Positions 22,717 through 30,591 are shown, counted from the first letter of the stretch. The stretch: 35,264 bases of DNA from Proteobacteria bacterium SG_bin9 (GCA_002083525.1 LWDM01000009.1:1-35264), one strand, 5' to 3'. A program made the numbers and translations. Notes: generated from the letters alone by a model not told the origin.

Positions 22717-23670
22717 ATGATGGACTTCTTGCGCATGTTCCGGCGGCGTGGCCCGCCGCGAGGTCCACAGGGCTTTGCGCGTCCGCAGCCGCGCCGTGAC
22801 ATCACCGCGATCAGCGAGCGCATCGGCGATCTTCTGAAGAGTCCGTTCCGCAGTTCGGCGCCGGCAAAAGCCGCCGTGCGCCGCGACGATGCCAGCGCGG
22901 TCCGTGCAGCTTCAGGAGGGGTGACACCGGTGCGGTTGCCGCCGCGCGCGGGCTATCTCGCGGTGCATGGCGTCGAGAAAACCTTCGGCACGCGCAAGGT
23001 TGTTCGCGGTGTGAGTCTTTACGTCAGGCGCGGCGAGGCGGTCGGCATTCTCGGTCCGAACGGTGCCGGCAAGACGACGGTGTTCTACATGATTACCGGC
23101 CTGATCAAGGCTGACAAAGGCCGCATCGAACTCGACGGTCACGATGTGACGACCCTGCCGATGTATCAGCGCGCGCGGCTCGGCATCGGCTATTTGCCGC
23201 AGGAAGCCTCGATTTTCCGGGGCCTCAACGTCGAGGACAACATTCGCGCTGTGCTCGAAGTGGTCGAGCCGAACAAGAAGAAGCGCGAAGCCGAACTCAA
23301 CTCGCTGCTCGAAGAATTCAACATCACGCGCCTGCGCAAGTCGCCGTCGATCGCGCTGTCAGGCGGTGAGCGGCGGCGCGTTGAAATCGCGCGCGCGCTG
23401 GCGACGCGTCCAAATTACATGCTGCTCGACGAACCGTTCGCCGGCATCGATCCGATCGCGGTCGGCGACATTCAGGATCTGGTGCGGCATCTCACCAATC
23501 GCGGTATCGGCGTGTTGATCACCGACCATAATGTGCGCGAAACGCTCGGCCTCACCGACCGGGCCTACATCGTCTATGCGGGTGAGGTACTGACCGAGGG
23601 TGACCCGGACGAGATCGTCAACGATCCCGACGTCCGCCGTCTTTACCTTGGCGAAGAATTCCGCCTCTAA
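22717..23670 (+). CDS. lptB: LPS export ABC transporter ATPase LptB with N-terminal extension
   Basis: The ABC domain (from about residue 85) starts LAVHGVEKTFGTRKVVRGVSLYV. Walker A is GPNGAGKTT, the signature is LSGGERRRVEIARAL, Walker B is YMLLDEPFAGIDP and the switch histidine is ITDHNVRE. This is a close match to LptB, which powers LPS extraction with LptFG. LptB usually has about 240 residues; here about 80 basic, proline-rich residues precede the domain. ATG 22717 (MMDFLRMFRRR) is chosen over an in-frame TTG at 22552, which would add 55 further unlikely residues. Between lptA (ends 22549) and this start are 167 nt that may hold an internal promoter. The lptFG genes are not in the window. 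Confidence 0.92.
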   Translation: MMDFLRMFRRRGPPRGPQGFARPQPRRDITAISERIGDLLKSPFRSSAPAKAAVRRDDASAVRAASGGVTPVRLPPRAGYLAVHGVEKTFGTRKVVRGVSLYVRRGEAVGILGPNGAGKTTVFYMITGLIKADKGRIELDGHDVTTLPMYQRARLGIGYLPQEASIFRGLNVEDNIRAVLEVVEPNKKKREAELNSLLEEFNITRLRKSPSIALSGGERRRVEIARALATRPNYMLLDEPFAGIDPIAVGDIQDLVRHLTNRGIGVLITDHNVRETLGLTDRAYIVYAGEVLTEGDPDEIVNDPDVRRLYLGEEFRL

Positions 23671-23721
23671 CTGTTTTTTGCGCTGCGTCAAGACGTGTAC
23701 AACGTCCTCGGAAGAGGATAA

Positions 23722-23756
23722 GCAAGAATCGGACCAAATTTCGGAGCCGTTCTTGC
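23722..23756 (+). promoter_or_regulatory. Hairpin at the rpoN ribosome binding region
   Basis: GCAAGAA (23722-23728) pairs with TTCTTGC (23750-23756), with CGG/CCG inside; the loop exposes AAATTTCGGAG. It ends 4 nt before the rpoN ATG. The only Shine-Dalgarno-like GGAG sits in the loop, 14 nt from the ATG if linear, so folding may bring it close or block it. Function is inferred. Confidence 0.4.
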
Positions 23757-23760
23757 CGTC

Positions 23761-25410
23761 ATGGCACTGACCCAACGATTAGAGTTTCGGCAAAGCCAGT
23801 CGCTGGTGATGACGCCGCAGTTGATGCAGGCGATCAAGCTGCTGCAGCTGTCGAATCTCGACCTGGTCGCCTTCGTCGAGGACGAGCTCGAACGCAACCC
23901 CCTGCTGGAACGCGCCAGCGAAGGTCCCGAACCCGCCGAGGCGGCTGGGCCGGCCGCGGAATATTCGGGCGCGGACCAGGGCGGCAGCGACGATTCAGGC
24001 AGCGATTATACGGGCAGCGACGACGCGGGCAGCGCCAGTGGCGCGGCCGAGAGCTTTGACGCCGGCTCCTCCGAAGAATGGATCAACCGCGATCTCGGCA
24101 GCCGCGCCGAGATGGAGCAGACGTTCGACACCGGCCTCGACAACGTATTTCCCGAGGAGCCATCCGAGGCAGCCGCGCGCACCGCGCAGGATGCAGCTCC
24201 CACCGCCTACACCGAGTGGGGCGGCGGCGCATCCAACGACGACGACTACAATCTCGAAGCCTTCGTCGCCGCCGAGACGTCGCTCGGCGATCACCTCGCC
24301 GAGCAGCTTGCAGTCGCGTTCACCGCGCCGGCGCAGCGGATGATCGGCCAGTACCTGATCGATCTTGTCGATGAGGCCGGTTATCTGCCCGCCGATCTCG
24401 GTCAAGCGAGCGAGCGGCTCGGTGCGCCGCAGGCGGATGTCGATGCCGTGCTGGCAACGTTGCAGACCTTCGATCCGCCCGGCGTCTGCGCGCGCAATCT
24501 CGCCGAATGTCTGGCGATCCAGCTGCGCGAGAAGGATCGCTACGATCCGGCCATGCAGGCGCTGGTCGAGCATCTCGACCTGCTCGCCCGCCGCGATATC
24601 GCAGCGCTCCGCAAGATCTGCGGCGTCGACGACGAAGACATCGCCGACATGATCAGCGAAATCCGCCACCTCGATCCGAAGCCGGGATTGAAGTTCAATT
24701 CGGTGAAGGCGCAGACGGTCGTGCCGGACGTGTACGTGCGTCCGGGTCCCGACGGCGGCTGGCTGGTCGAGCTCAACAGCGACACGCTGCCGCGCGTGCT
24801 GGTCAATCAGACGTACTACTCCGAGCTGTCGAAGACGATCCGCAAGGACGGCGACAAGACGTACTTCGCCGATTGTCTGCAGAACGCAACCTGGCTGGTG
24901 CGCGCACTCGATCAGCGCGCGCGTACGATCCTGAAGGTCGCGACCGAGATCGTCCGCCAGCAGGACGGTTTCTTCACCCACGGCGTCGCGCATCTGCGGC
25001 CGCTCAATCTGAAGGCGGTCGCCGACGCCATCCAGATGCACGAATCGACCGTGTCGCGCGTCACCGCCAACAAGTACATGGCGACGAATCGCGGCATTTT
25101 CGAATTGAAATATTTTTTCACGGCCTCGATCGCCGCGGCCGATGGCGGCGACGCTCATTCCGCAGAAGCTGTGCGGCACCGCATCAAAAACCTGATCGAC
25201 GCCGAGAGCCCGTCGGCGATCCTGTCCGACGATACGATCGTGGAACGGTTACGCGAGGCGGGAATTGATATCGCCCGGCGTACCGTCGCCAAGTACCGCG
25301 AGGCCATGCGCATTCCGTCGTCCGTGCAACGGCGTCGCAATAAGCAGAGCATGATCGGCAATGCGCTTTCCACCCAGGCAGACCGTTCCCGCGACACCGC
25401 TTCCGCTTGA
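23761..25410 (+). CDS. rpoN: RNA polymerase sigma-54 factor
   Basis: A 549-residue sigma-54. Region I is glutamine-rich (MALTQRLEFRQSQSLVMTPQLMQAIKLLQLSNLDL, residues 1-35), which interacts with enhancer-binding ATPases. A long acidic Ser/Gly/Asp-rich region II follows (about residues 50-155). The core-binding and DNA-binding region III occupies the C-terminal half. The RpoN box ARRTVAKYRE lies at residues 505-514. It directs nitrogen, motility and other genes needing ATP-driven activation. Position after lptB and before hpf and ptsN is classical. A start-proximal hairpin may modulate translation. Confidence 0.98.
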   Translation: MALTQRLEFRQSQSLVMTPQLMQAIKLLQLSNLDLVAFVEDELERNPLLERASEGPEPAEAAGPAAEYSGADQGGSDDSGSDYTGSDDAGSASGAAESFDAGSSEEWINRDLGSRAEMEQTFDTGLDNVFPEEPSEAAARTAQDAAPTAYTEWGGGASNDDDYNLEAFVAAETSLGDHLAEQLAVAFTAPAQRMIGQYLIDLVDEAGYLPADLGQASERLGAPQADVDAVLATLQTFDPPGVCARNLAECLAIQLREKDRYDPAMQALVEHLDLLARRDIAALRKICGVDDEDIADMISEIRHLDPKPGLKFNSVKAQTVVPDVYVRPGPDGGWLVELNSDTLPRVLVNQTYYSELSKTIRKDGDKTYFADCLQNATWLVRALDQRARTILKVATEIVRQQDGFFTHGVAHLRPLNLKAVADAIQMHESTVSRVTANKYMATNRGIFELKYFFTASIAAADGGDAHSAEAVRHRIKNLIDAESPSAILSDDTIVERLREAGIDIARRTVAKYREAMRIPSSVQRRRNKQSMIGNALSTQADRSRDTASA

Positions 25411-25467
25411 CGCGGCCGGTCCCTATCTAAATCCTGTCAGCTCCCACATGACCGAGCGAGGTCCGAT

Positions 25468-26085
25468 ATGACAATTCGAGTCTCGGGGAAAAGCATCAGC
25501 GTCGGCGAAGCGCTTCGCGGGCGCGTCAACGATCGCACCGACGAGGTGCTGCGGAAATATTTCGACGGCAATTACTCAGGCCACATCACGCTCAGCAAGG
25601 ACGGCGTCGGCTTTCGCACCGACTGCGCGCTGCATCTCGATTCCGGAATCACGCTGGAGGCGGACGCTGTTGCGTCGGACGCCTATGCAAGCGCCGATCA
25701 GGCGCTGATGCAGATCGAGAAGCGTTTGCGGCGTTACAAGAGCCGGCTGAAGGATCGCTCGGAGCGCAAGCAGGCGGCGAGCGCCGCCGCGATGGCCAAT
25801 CTCAATGGCGGATCGATCGACGCACCGAGCTATATCATCGAGTCCATTGCGGACGATCATGAGGACGAGATCACGGCCTACAACCCGGTGATCATTGCCG
25901 AGGCGACGACGTCGCTGAAGCTGTTGTCGGTCAGCGAAGCGGTGATGGAATTGGACCTGTCCGGTGCGCCGGTGCTGGTTTTCCGGCACGGCTCCAGCGG
26001 GCGGGTCAACGTCATTTACAGGCGTCCGGACGGCAATGTCGGCTGGGTCGACCCCCCGGTGGTTAACCCCCCGGATCGCCATTGA
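25468..26085 (+). CDS. hpf: Ribosome hibernation promoting factor, long form
   Basis: The 205-residue protein begins MTIRVSGKSISVGEALRGRVNDRTDEVLRKYF, with the S30AE/HPF domain to about residue 105 (KRLRRYKSRLKDR). A linker with a predicted acidic stretch follows, then the C-terminal dimerisation domain (about residues 140-200: KLLSVSEAVMELDLSGAPVLVFRHGSSGRVNVIYRRPDGNVGWVDPP). Long HPF dimers hold 70S ribosomes as inactive 100S pairs in stationary phase. It follows rpoN by 57 nt, the usual order in alphaproteobacteria, and may be controlled through the nitrogen and PTS network. Confidence 0.96.
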   Translation: MTIRVSGKSISVGEALRGRVNDRTDEVLRKYFDGNYSGHITLSKDGVGFRTDCALHLDSGITLEADAVASDAYASADQALMQIEKRLRRYKSRLKDRSERKQAASAAAMANLNGGSIDAPSYIIESIADDHEDEITAYNPVIIAEATTSLKLLSVSEAVMELDLSGAPVLVFRHGSSGRVNVIYRRPDGNVGWVDPPVVNPPDRH

Positions 26086-26109
26086 CGGGCCGCCGGACCG
26101 TGTGCATAT

Positions 26110-26137
26110 GGTCCGGCGCCGTTGACGCCGCCGGACC
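26110..26137 (+). terminator. Hairpin downstream of hpf
   Basis: A 9 bp perfect stem GGTCCGGCG / CGCCGGACC with a 10 nt loop, 24 nt after the hpf stop. Only CAACTTTG follows, so the T run is weak. It could partly separate hpf from ptsN. Confidence 0.45.
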
Positions 26138-26224
26138 CAACTTTGCGCGTAACGCAGCTACTTTGAAACCGAGCCGAATTCCGGTCCAACAAACACCACG
26201 GTCCAACTTATTCCGGAACGATCC

Positions 26225-26686
26225 ATGATGATTACCGATCTGGTCGCTCCAGAGGCGATCCTTCCGGCGTTAAAGGTCACCAGCAAGAAGCAGGCGCTTC
26301 AGGAGCTGTCGGCGCGCGCCGCCGAGCTGACCGGGCAGAGCGACCGCGCGATCTTCGAAGTGCTGCTGCAACGGGAGAAGCTAGGCACGACGGCTGTCGG
26401 CTATGGTGTCGCGATTCCGCACGGCAAGCTGCCGAAGTTCGACAAGCTGTTCGGGTTGTTCGCGCGCCTGGAACGCCCGATCGATTTCGACGCGCTCGAT
26501 GCGCAGCCGGTCGATCTGGTTTTCTTGCTGCTGGCACCGGAAGGTGCGGGCGCCGATCACCTGAAAGCGCTCGCGCGGATCGCACGGCTGCTGCGCGATC
26601 AGGATGTGGCGAAGAAGCTGCGCGCCTCGCGCGATGCGCAGGCGATCTATTCGGTGCTTGCGCTGCCGCCGGCATCCGCCGCATAA
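26225..26686 (+). CDS. ptsN: PTS IIA-like nitrogen regulatory protein EIIA-Ntr
   Basis: A 153-residue EIIA-Ntr of normal length. The phosphoacceptor histidine is His66 in GVAIPHGKLPKFDK, and DAQPVDLVFLLLAPEGAGADHLKALARIARLL is a family signature. It receives phosphate through the PTS-Ntr chain (PtsP, PtsO) and regulates potassium transport, nitrogen and stress responses rather than sugar uptake. Two adjacent ATG codons (26225, 26228) make the exact start uncertain by one residue. Last gene of the lptCAB-rpoN-hpf-ptsN block; convergent with the DUF1150 gene. Confidence 0.97.
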   Translation: MMITDLVAPEAILPALKVTSKKQALQELSARAAELTGQSDRAIFEVLLQREKLGTTAVGYGVAIPHGKLPKFDKLFGLFARLERPIDFDALDAQPVDLVFLLLAPEGAGADHLKALARIARLLRDQDVAKKLRASRDAQAIYSVLALPPASAA

Positions 26687-26789
26687 CGCGTGCCGGCGCG
26701 CGTCATCGTTTCGGGTGACGCTGCTCGTTAAATTTCCAGGCTGATCGATGATTGTGTTTGTCCGCGCCGGCGTCATCCGCCGGGCGTGA

Positions 26790-26811
26790 GCGTCCGCGTT
26801 GTCGCGGACGC
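26790..26811. terminator. Hairpin between convergent ptsN and DUF1150 genes
   Basis: Perfect 9 bp stem GCGTCCGCG / CGCGGACGC with loop TTGT, 18 nt from the DUF1150 stop. Symmetrical, so it might serve both genes; the T run is poor on both strands. Confidence 0.5.
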
Positions 26812-26828
26812 CTTGAAATGCCACGCGC

Positions 26829-27095
26829 TCAGTGAACGCTGAGCGTCTCGAGCTCCTGGCTCCAGGCGTTCGCGATCGCAGCCTCGCGGCTGTCGGTCAG
26901 CATGATCGGCGTTCCGTCAGCCGCATGCAGTGCGAACAGCTTCAGGCCCGGCGCGATCTTCGGCGCCTGCGGAAACAGGCCCGGAACGTCCTCTGAGCGA
27001 ATTTGTTTCACGTAGGCGATGTGGCCTTCGCCCATGGTCGCCAGCGTCTCCAGCGAGACGGGGGTTTTGGTCAGAACGGCATTACCTTCAGTCAT
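26829..27095 (-). CDS. DUF1150 family small protein downstream of hsp20
   Basis: An 88-residue soluble protein beginning MTEGNAVLTKTPVSLETLATMGEGHIAYVKQIRSEDVPGLFPQAP, then GLKLFALHAADGTPIMLTDSREAAIANAWSQ. The pattern fits DUF1150, found in alphaproteobacteria beside Hsp20 genes. No function is established to my knowledge. It starts 49 nt after the hsp20 stop on the same strand and has no obvious promoter of its own, so it should be induced together with the chaperone. Confidence 0.78.
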   Translation of the reverse strand: MTEGNAVLTKTPVSLETLATMGEGHIAYVKQIRSEDVPGLFPQAPKIAPGLKLFALHAADGTPIMLTDSREAAIANAWSQELETLSVH

Positions 27096-27144
27096 GGTCT
27101 CGACTCCTCATCAGTACAAAGCGGTCGAGTCCGCCATCGTTCCA

Positions 27145-27570
27145 TTATTCGTGTTCATTGATAGCGATTGTCTTAACGATCCGCTCGGGTTCTGGCCTTG
27201 CGAGGTCGATCGACAACAGCCCGTTCTTCAAATCCGCTCCCAGCACGTGCATCCCCTCCGCCAGCACGAACGTGCGCTGGAAGTGGCGCGCGGCGATGCC
27301 GCGATGGATGTATTGCCGGGACTTGTCGTCCTGCTGGCGGCCGCGGATGACGAGCTGGTTTTCCTCAATCGTCACATCGAGTTGGTCACGGGTGAAGCCA
27401 GCGACTGCGAGGGTGATTCGCAGGCGCTCGGGATGCCCGTCGCTGCGGTCGCAGCGCTCGATGTTGTAGGGAGGATAGCCGTCGGCACCTTTGACGACGC
27501 GGTCGAGCACACGCTCGATCTCGTCGAACCCCAGAAGGAACGGACTGGATAACGAAGGAACACGGCTCAT
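27145..27570 (-). CDS. Small heat shock protein, Hsp20 family
   Basis: A 141-residue small heat shock protein. The alpha-crystallin domain spans about residues 32-130: YPPYNIERCDRSDGHPERLRITLAVAGFTRDQLDVTIEENQLVIRGRQ, then YIHRGIAARHFQRTFVLAEGMHVLGADLKNGLLSIDLARP. The family holds unfolding proteins in a refoldable state during heat stress. The N-terminal MSRVPSLSSPFLLGFDEIERVLDRV resembles the class A (IbpA-like) rhizobial sHsps. A sigma-32-type promoter and a structured leader precede it. The gene is followed by DUF1150. Confidence 0.95.
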   Translation of the reverse strand: MSRVPSLSSPFLLGFDEIERVLDRVVKGADGYPPYNIERCDRSDGHPERLRITLAVAGFTRDQLDVTIEENQLVIRGRQQDDKSRQYIHRGIAARHFQRTFVLAEGMHVLGADLKNGLLSIDLARPEPERIVKTIAINEHE

Positions 27571-27624
27571 AGTTTACAAAGCCCTCTCGAAGCGACTTTG
27601 GAGTTCGGGCCCTTGCGGCACCCG
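27571..27624 (-). promoter_or_regulatory. Structured hsp20 5' leader, candidate RNA thermometer
   Basis: In the minus strand two hairpins precede the ATG. The first (27606-27624) is CGGGTGCC-GCAA-GGGCCCG, a 7 bp stem with one bulged base and a GNRA loop. The second (27578-27599) pairs AAAGTC with GGCTTT (one G-U pair) and buries the Shine-Dalgarno GAGAGGG in its inner part. Such architecture, a stable first hairpin and a weak SD-masking second one, is that of ROSE-type thermometers of rhizobial small heat shock genes. The textbook ROSE sequence motif is not clearly seen, so the class is inferred. Confidence 0.45.
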
Positions 27625-27658
27625 GAGCGGTGGTTGTTTAGGCCCTCCGCCGAATCAG

Positions 27659-27690
27659 AATATGGCGATGTTCGAAGATCGGTTCAAGGG
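27659..27690 (-). promoter_or_regulatory. Sigma-32 (RpoH) type promoter of hsp20
   Basis: Minus strand -35 CCCTTGAA (27683-27690), 15 nt spacer, -10 CGCCATATT (27659-27667). This is close to the heat-shock consensus CTTGAA...CCCATNT with normal spacing. Transcription would start near 27651, giving a leader of about 80 nt that includes both hairpins. Confidence 0.7.
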
Positions 27691-27709
27691 AGCGCAAAGC
27701 CCTGTCCCA

Positions 27710-27725
27710 GCGGCGTTTTCGCCGC
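27710..27725 (-). terminator. Hairpin after ugpC
   Basis: GCGGCG-AAAA-CGCCGC on the minus strand, 20 nt after the ugpC stop and 20 nt before the hsp20 -35 box. Weak T run (TGGGACAG). It could insulate the ugp operon from hsp20. Confidence 0.4.
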
Positions 27726-27744
27726 CACACAGCCTTACGGAATA

Positions 27745-28791
27745 TTAACGTCCGGGAAGCCTCCGCCCGTCGGCGCCGAACAGATGCAGCTTTTCGGACG
27801 GCGCGCCGGCGCGGATTTTCGATCCGAGCGGCGGAGCGGTATCCCCTTGCACACGGACGATGGCATCGCCGCCGCCCTGCAGGTGTCCGTAGACGAACGT
27901 CTCGGCGCCGACATGCTCGGCCGCATCGACGGTGAGATCGAGCGCGACGCCGCCCGCGCCGGGCTCGTGCGCCATCACCACCAGATCCTCAGGGCGAATG
28001 CCGACCGTCGTGTCCGGCGGCAGCGATCCGTTGCCGCCGACGATGCCGGCGCGCGCGAGCGGCAGCAGATTCATCGGCGGCGCGCCGATGAAGGAGGCGA
28101 CGAACGTCGTCATCGGCTTGCGGTAGATGTCGAGCGGATTGCCCATCTGCTCGACCACGCCGCCGTTCATCACGACGAGAATATCGGCGAGGGTCATTGC
28201 CTCGAGCTGATCGTGCGTCACGTAGATCGATGTGGTCTTGAGCCGGCGCTGCAGGCGGCGGATTTCGACGCGCATGGCGATGCGCAATTTTGCATCGAGG
28301 TTCGACAGCGGCTCGTCGAAGAGGAACGCTTTCGGATGCCGCACGATGGCGCGGCCCATCGCGACACGCTGACGCTGGCCGCCGGAGAGCTGTTTCGGCT
28401 TGCGTTCGAGCAGGTGGCCGATTTCGAGAATCTGCGCGGCCTCGCGCACGCGCGTCTCGATGTCGGGCTTGGCCATGCCGCGGTTGCGCAGGCCGTAGGC
28501 CATGTTGTTGTAGACGGTCATGTGCGGATAGAGCGCGTAGTTCTGAAACACCATCGCGATGTCACGATCGGCCGGCTCGACCTCGTTGACGATGCGTCCG
28601 CCAATGTCGATCTCGCCGCCGGTGATCGTCTCCAGGCCCGCCACCATGCGCAGCAAGGTCGACTTGCCGCAGCCGGACGGGCCGACCAGCACGCAGAACT
28701 GGCCATCGCCGATTTCGAGGTCGATGCCCTTGATGGCCTCGACGCCGCCCGGATAGACCTTCTTTACGTTACGCAACGTGACGTTCGCCAT
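27745..28791 (-). CDS. ugpC: sn-glycerol-3-phosphate ABC transporter ATPase UgpC
   Basis: A 348-residue MalK/UgpC-type ATPase. Walker A is GPSGCGKST at residues 37-45, Q-loop FQNYALYPHMTV, signature LSGGQRQRVAMGRAIVR, Walker B AFLFDEPLSNLDAKL and the switch region YVTHDQLEAMTLAD follow. A C-terminal TOBE/OB-fold regulatory domain (residues about 235-348, FVASFIGAPPMNLLPL...VGIRPEDL) is typical of this subfamily. It drives import of glycerol-3-phosphate or its diesters with UgpBAE. Start ATG 28791 (MANVTLRNVKKVY) follows ugpE by 5 nt; an in-frame stretch to 28995 belongs to the ugpE region and is not used. Confidence 0.94.
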   Translation of the reverse strand: MANVTLRNVKKVYPGGVEAIKGIDLEIGDGQFCVLVGPSGCGKSTLLRMVAGLETITGGEIDIGGRIVNEVEPADRDIAMVFQNYALYPHMTVYNNMAYGLRNRGMAKPDIETRVREAAQILEIGHLLERKPKQLSGGQRQRVAMGRAIVRHPKAFLFDEPLSNLDAKLRIAMRVEIRRLQRRLKTTSIYVTHDQLEAMTLADILVVMNGGVVEQMGNPLDIYRKPMTTFVASFIGAPPMNLLPLARAGIVGGNGSLPPDTTVGIRPEDLVVMAHEPGAGGVALDLTVDAAEHVGAETFVYGHLQGGGDAIVRVQGDTAPPLGSKIRAGAPSEKLHLFGADGRRLPGR

Positions 28792-28796
28792 CCGAC

Positions 28797-29645
28797 TTAC
28801 TTCTCCGTCTCGACCAGTCCGCGCACGAACAGGCGCTGCATGAAGATCACGACCGCGACCGGCGGCAGCATCGCCAGCACGGCGGTCGCCATCGCGATCT
28901 GCCACTCGGCGAGTTCGTCCGTCGTCGTCAACATCTTCTTGATGCCGGTGACGATGGTCTGCATCGAGTCCTGCGTGGTGATCAGCAGCGGCCACAGATA
29001 CTGGTTCCAGCCGTAGATGAACTGGATCACGAACAGCGCCGCCATCGTCGTGACCGACAGCGGCAACAGCGTATCCTTGAAGAAGCGGAACGGACCGGCA
29101 CCGTCAATGCGCGACGCTTCCAGCAACTCTTCCGGGACGGTCATGAAGAATTGCCGGAACAACAGCGTGCCGGTGGCCGATGCAATCAGCGGCAGGATCA
29201 GTCCGCCATAGGTGTCGAGCAGCCGCAGATCGGCGACGACCTTGTACGTCGGGTAGATACGCACTTCGACCGGCAGCATCAGCGTGATGAAGATGATCCA
29301 GAACGCCGTCATCCGGAACGGAAAGCGATAGTAGACGATGGCGTAAGCGGACAGGATGGAGATCAGGATTTTGCCGACCGCAATGCCGATGGCCGAGATG
29401 AACGAATTCATCAGCATCGTGCCGACGGGCTCTTTCGCCAGCCGCGAGCCGCCGACGAAGATGGCCCGGTAGTAATTCTCCAGCGTGTGATCGCCGGGCG
29501 AGAGCGGCATGTTTCCTCGGACAACCGTCGCCGCGTCGTGCGTCGAGCCGATGATCGCGAGATAGACCGGGAACGCGACCATCACCACGCCAAGCGCCAG
29601 GATGGCGTAGGCGATGATGGCGCTGAGTGGCCTGTGCTCGACCAT
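28797..29645 (-). CDS. ugpE: sn-glycerol-3-phosphate ABC transporter permease UgpE
   Basis: A 282-residue inner-membrane permease with about six membrane segments and the cytosolic EAA loop EASRIDGAGPFRFFKDTLLPLS that contacts the ATPase. WQIAMATAVLAMLPPVAVVIFMQRLFVRGL at the C-terminus is typical of UgpE. ATG 29645 is chosen (MVEHRPLSA); a TTG one codon earlier is also possible. AGGAGA is 10 nt upstream. A GAGCATGATC repeat lies just before this Shine-Dalgarno and runs into the ugpA stop. Confidence 0.94.
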   Translation of the reverse strand: MVEHRPLSAIIAYAILALGVVMVAFPVYLAIIGSTHDAATVVRGNMPLSPGDHTLENYYRAIFVGGSRLAKEPVGTMLMNSFISAIGIAVGKILISILSAYAIVYYRFPFRMTAFWIIFITLMLPVEVRIYPTYKVVADLRLLDTYGGLILPLIASATGTLLFRQFFMTVPEELLEASRIDGAGPFRFFKDTLLPLSVTTMAALFVIQFIYGWNQYLWPLLITTQDSMQTIVTGIKKMLTTTDELAEWQIAMATAVLAMLPPVAVVIFMQRLFVRGLVETEK

Positions 29646-29662
29646 CAAAGAATCTCTCCTTG

Positions 29663-29711
29663 GAGCATGATCTCGCCGGAAAACCGGTATCCACTTTTCC
29701 GGATCATGCTC
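29663..29711. repeat. Rhizobial palindromic repeat (RPE-like) between ugpA and ugpE
   Basis: Perfect 10 bp ends GAGCATGATC (29663-29672) and GATCATGCTC (29702-29711), with imperfect inner arms CCGGAAAACCGG...CCACTTTTCCGG, about 49 nt in all. This matches the RPE/BIME-like elements common in rhizobia. The first two bases of the ugpA stop codon TGA lie inside one arm, and the other arm ends just upstream of the ugpE ribosome site, so the element was accommodated within the operon. Confidence 0.85.
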
Positions 29712-30591
29712 AGTACTGCACCTTGCGCTCGATGTAGCGGAACTGAATTGCGGTCAGCGCGATCACGATCACCATCAGCACCACCGACTGCACGGCGGAG
29801 CCGCCGAGATCGCCGCCAAGGCGTCCGTCGGAGTAAACTTTGTAGACCATGGTCGTTGTTGCGCCCGCCGGGCCGCCGCCGGTGACGGCATCGATGATAC
29901 CGAAGGTGTCGAAGAACACGTAAACGACATTGACGACCAAGAGGAAGAAGGTCGTCGGCGACAGCAGCGGGAAGATGATGGTCCAGAAGCGGCGCATCGG
30001 GCCCGCGCCGTCGATGGCGCTGGCTTCGATCACGCTTTTCGGAATCGACTGCAGGCCGGCGAGGAAGAACAGGAAGTTGTAGGAAATCTGCTTCCACACG
30101 GCGGCCATCACCACGAGGATCAGGGCGTGCCGGCCGTTCAGCAGCGGATTCCAGTCGATGCCCATCAGCCGCAGCGGCTGCGCCAGCGTGCCGAGCGAGG
30201 GATGGAACATGAAGATCCAGAGCACGCCGGCGATCGCGGGCGCGACCGCATACGGCCAGATCAGAAACGTCTTGAAGGTGGACGCCGCCTTCAGGTTCTT
30301 GTCCGCCTGCGTCGCGAACAGCAATGCGATCGACAGCGAGAGCGCAGCGACCAGCGACGAGAAGATCACCGTCGTTCCGATCGCCTTGTAGTACTCGGGC
30401 TGGGCGAACAGCGCTTGATAGTTCTCAAACCCGACGAACTGGCGCGTCAGCCCGAACGCGTCTTCGCGCAGGAACGACTGCCACACAGCCTGGCTGGCCG
30501 GCCAATAGAAGAAAACGAGGATGATCACGAGCTGCGGCAGCAGCAGGAGATAGGGAAGCAGCTTGTGCTTGAAGACGACTGTCTTTTCCAT
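29710..30591 (-). CDS. ugpA: sn-glycerol-3-phosphate ABC transporter permease UgpA
   Basis: A 293-residue permease with six hydrophobic segments (first KLLPYLLLLPQLVIILVFFYWPASQAVWQSFL). The EAA loop is EASAIDGAGPMRRFWTIIFPLLSPTTFF, and VVNVVYVFFDTFGIIDAVTGGGPAGATTTMVYKVYSDGR is the UgpA-typical C-terminal region. ATG 30591 (MEKTVVFKHKL) is chosen by similarity; the frame continues to 30711 with non-membrane, arginine-rich residues. The last stop-codon bases fall in the palindromic repeat. A strong hairpin separates it from ugpB. Confidence 0.95.
   Translation of the reverse strand: MEKTVVFKHKLLPYLLLLPQLVIILVFFYWPASQAVWQSFLREDAFGLTRQFVGFENYQALFAQPEYYKAIGTTVIFSSLVAALSLSIALLFATQADKNLKAASTFKTFLIWPYAVAPAIAGVLWIFMFHPSLGTLAQPLRLMGIDWNPLLNGRHALILVVMAAVWKQISYNFLFFLAGLQSIPKSVIEASAIDGAGPMRRFWTIIFPLLSPTTFFLLVVNVVYVFFDTFGIIDAVTGGGPAGATTTMVYKVYSDGRLGGDLGGSAVQSVVLMVIVIALTAIQFRYIERKVQY

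Noticed and set aside
23995..25179. 394-codon minus-strand open frame opposite rpoN
   Set aside because: Antisense shadow of rpoN; no domain or ribosome site, and rpoN is certain.
28792..28995. Extended UgpC reading frame
   Set aside because: The added residues are out-of-frame ugpE sequence and lack similarity; the ATG at 28791 opens the conserved ABC domain.
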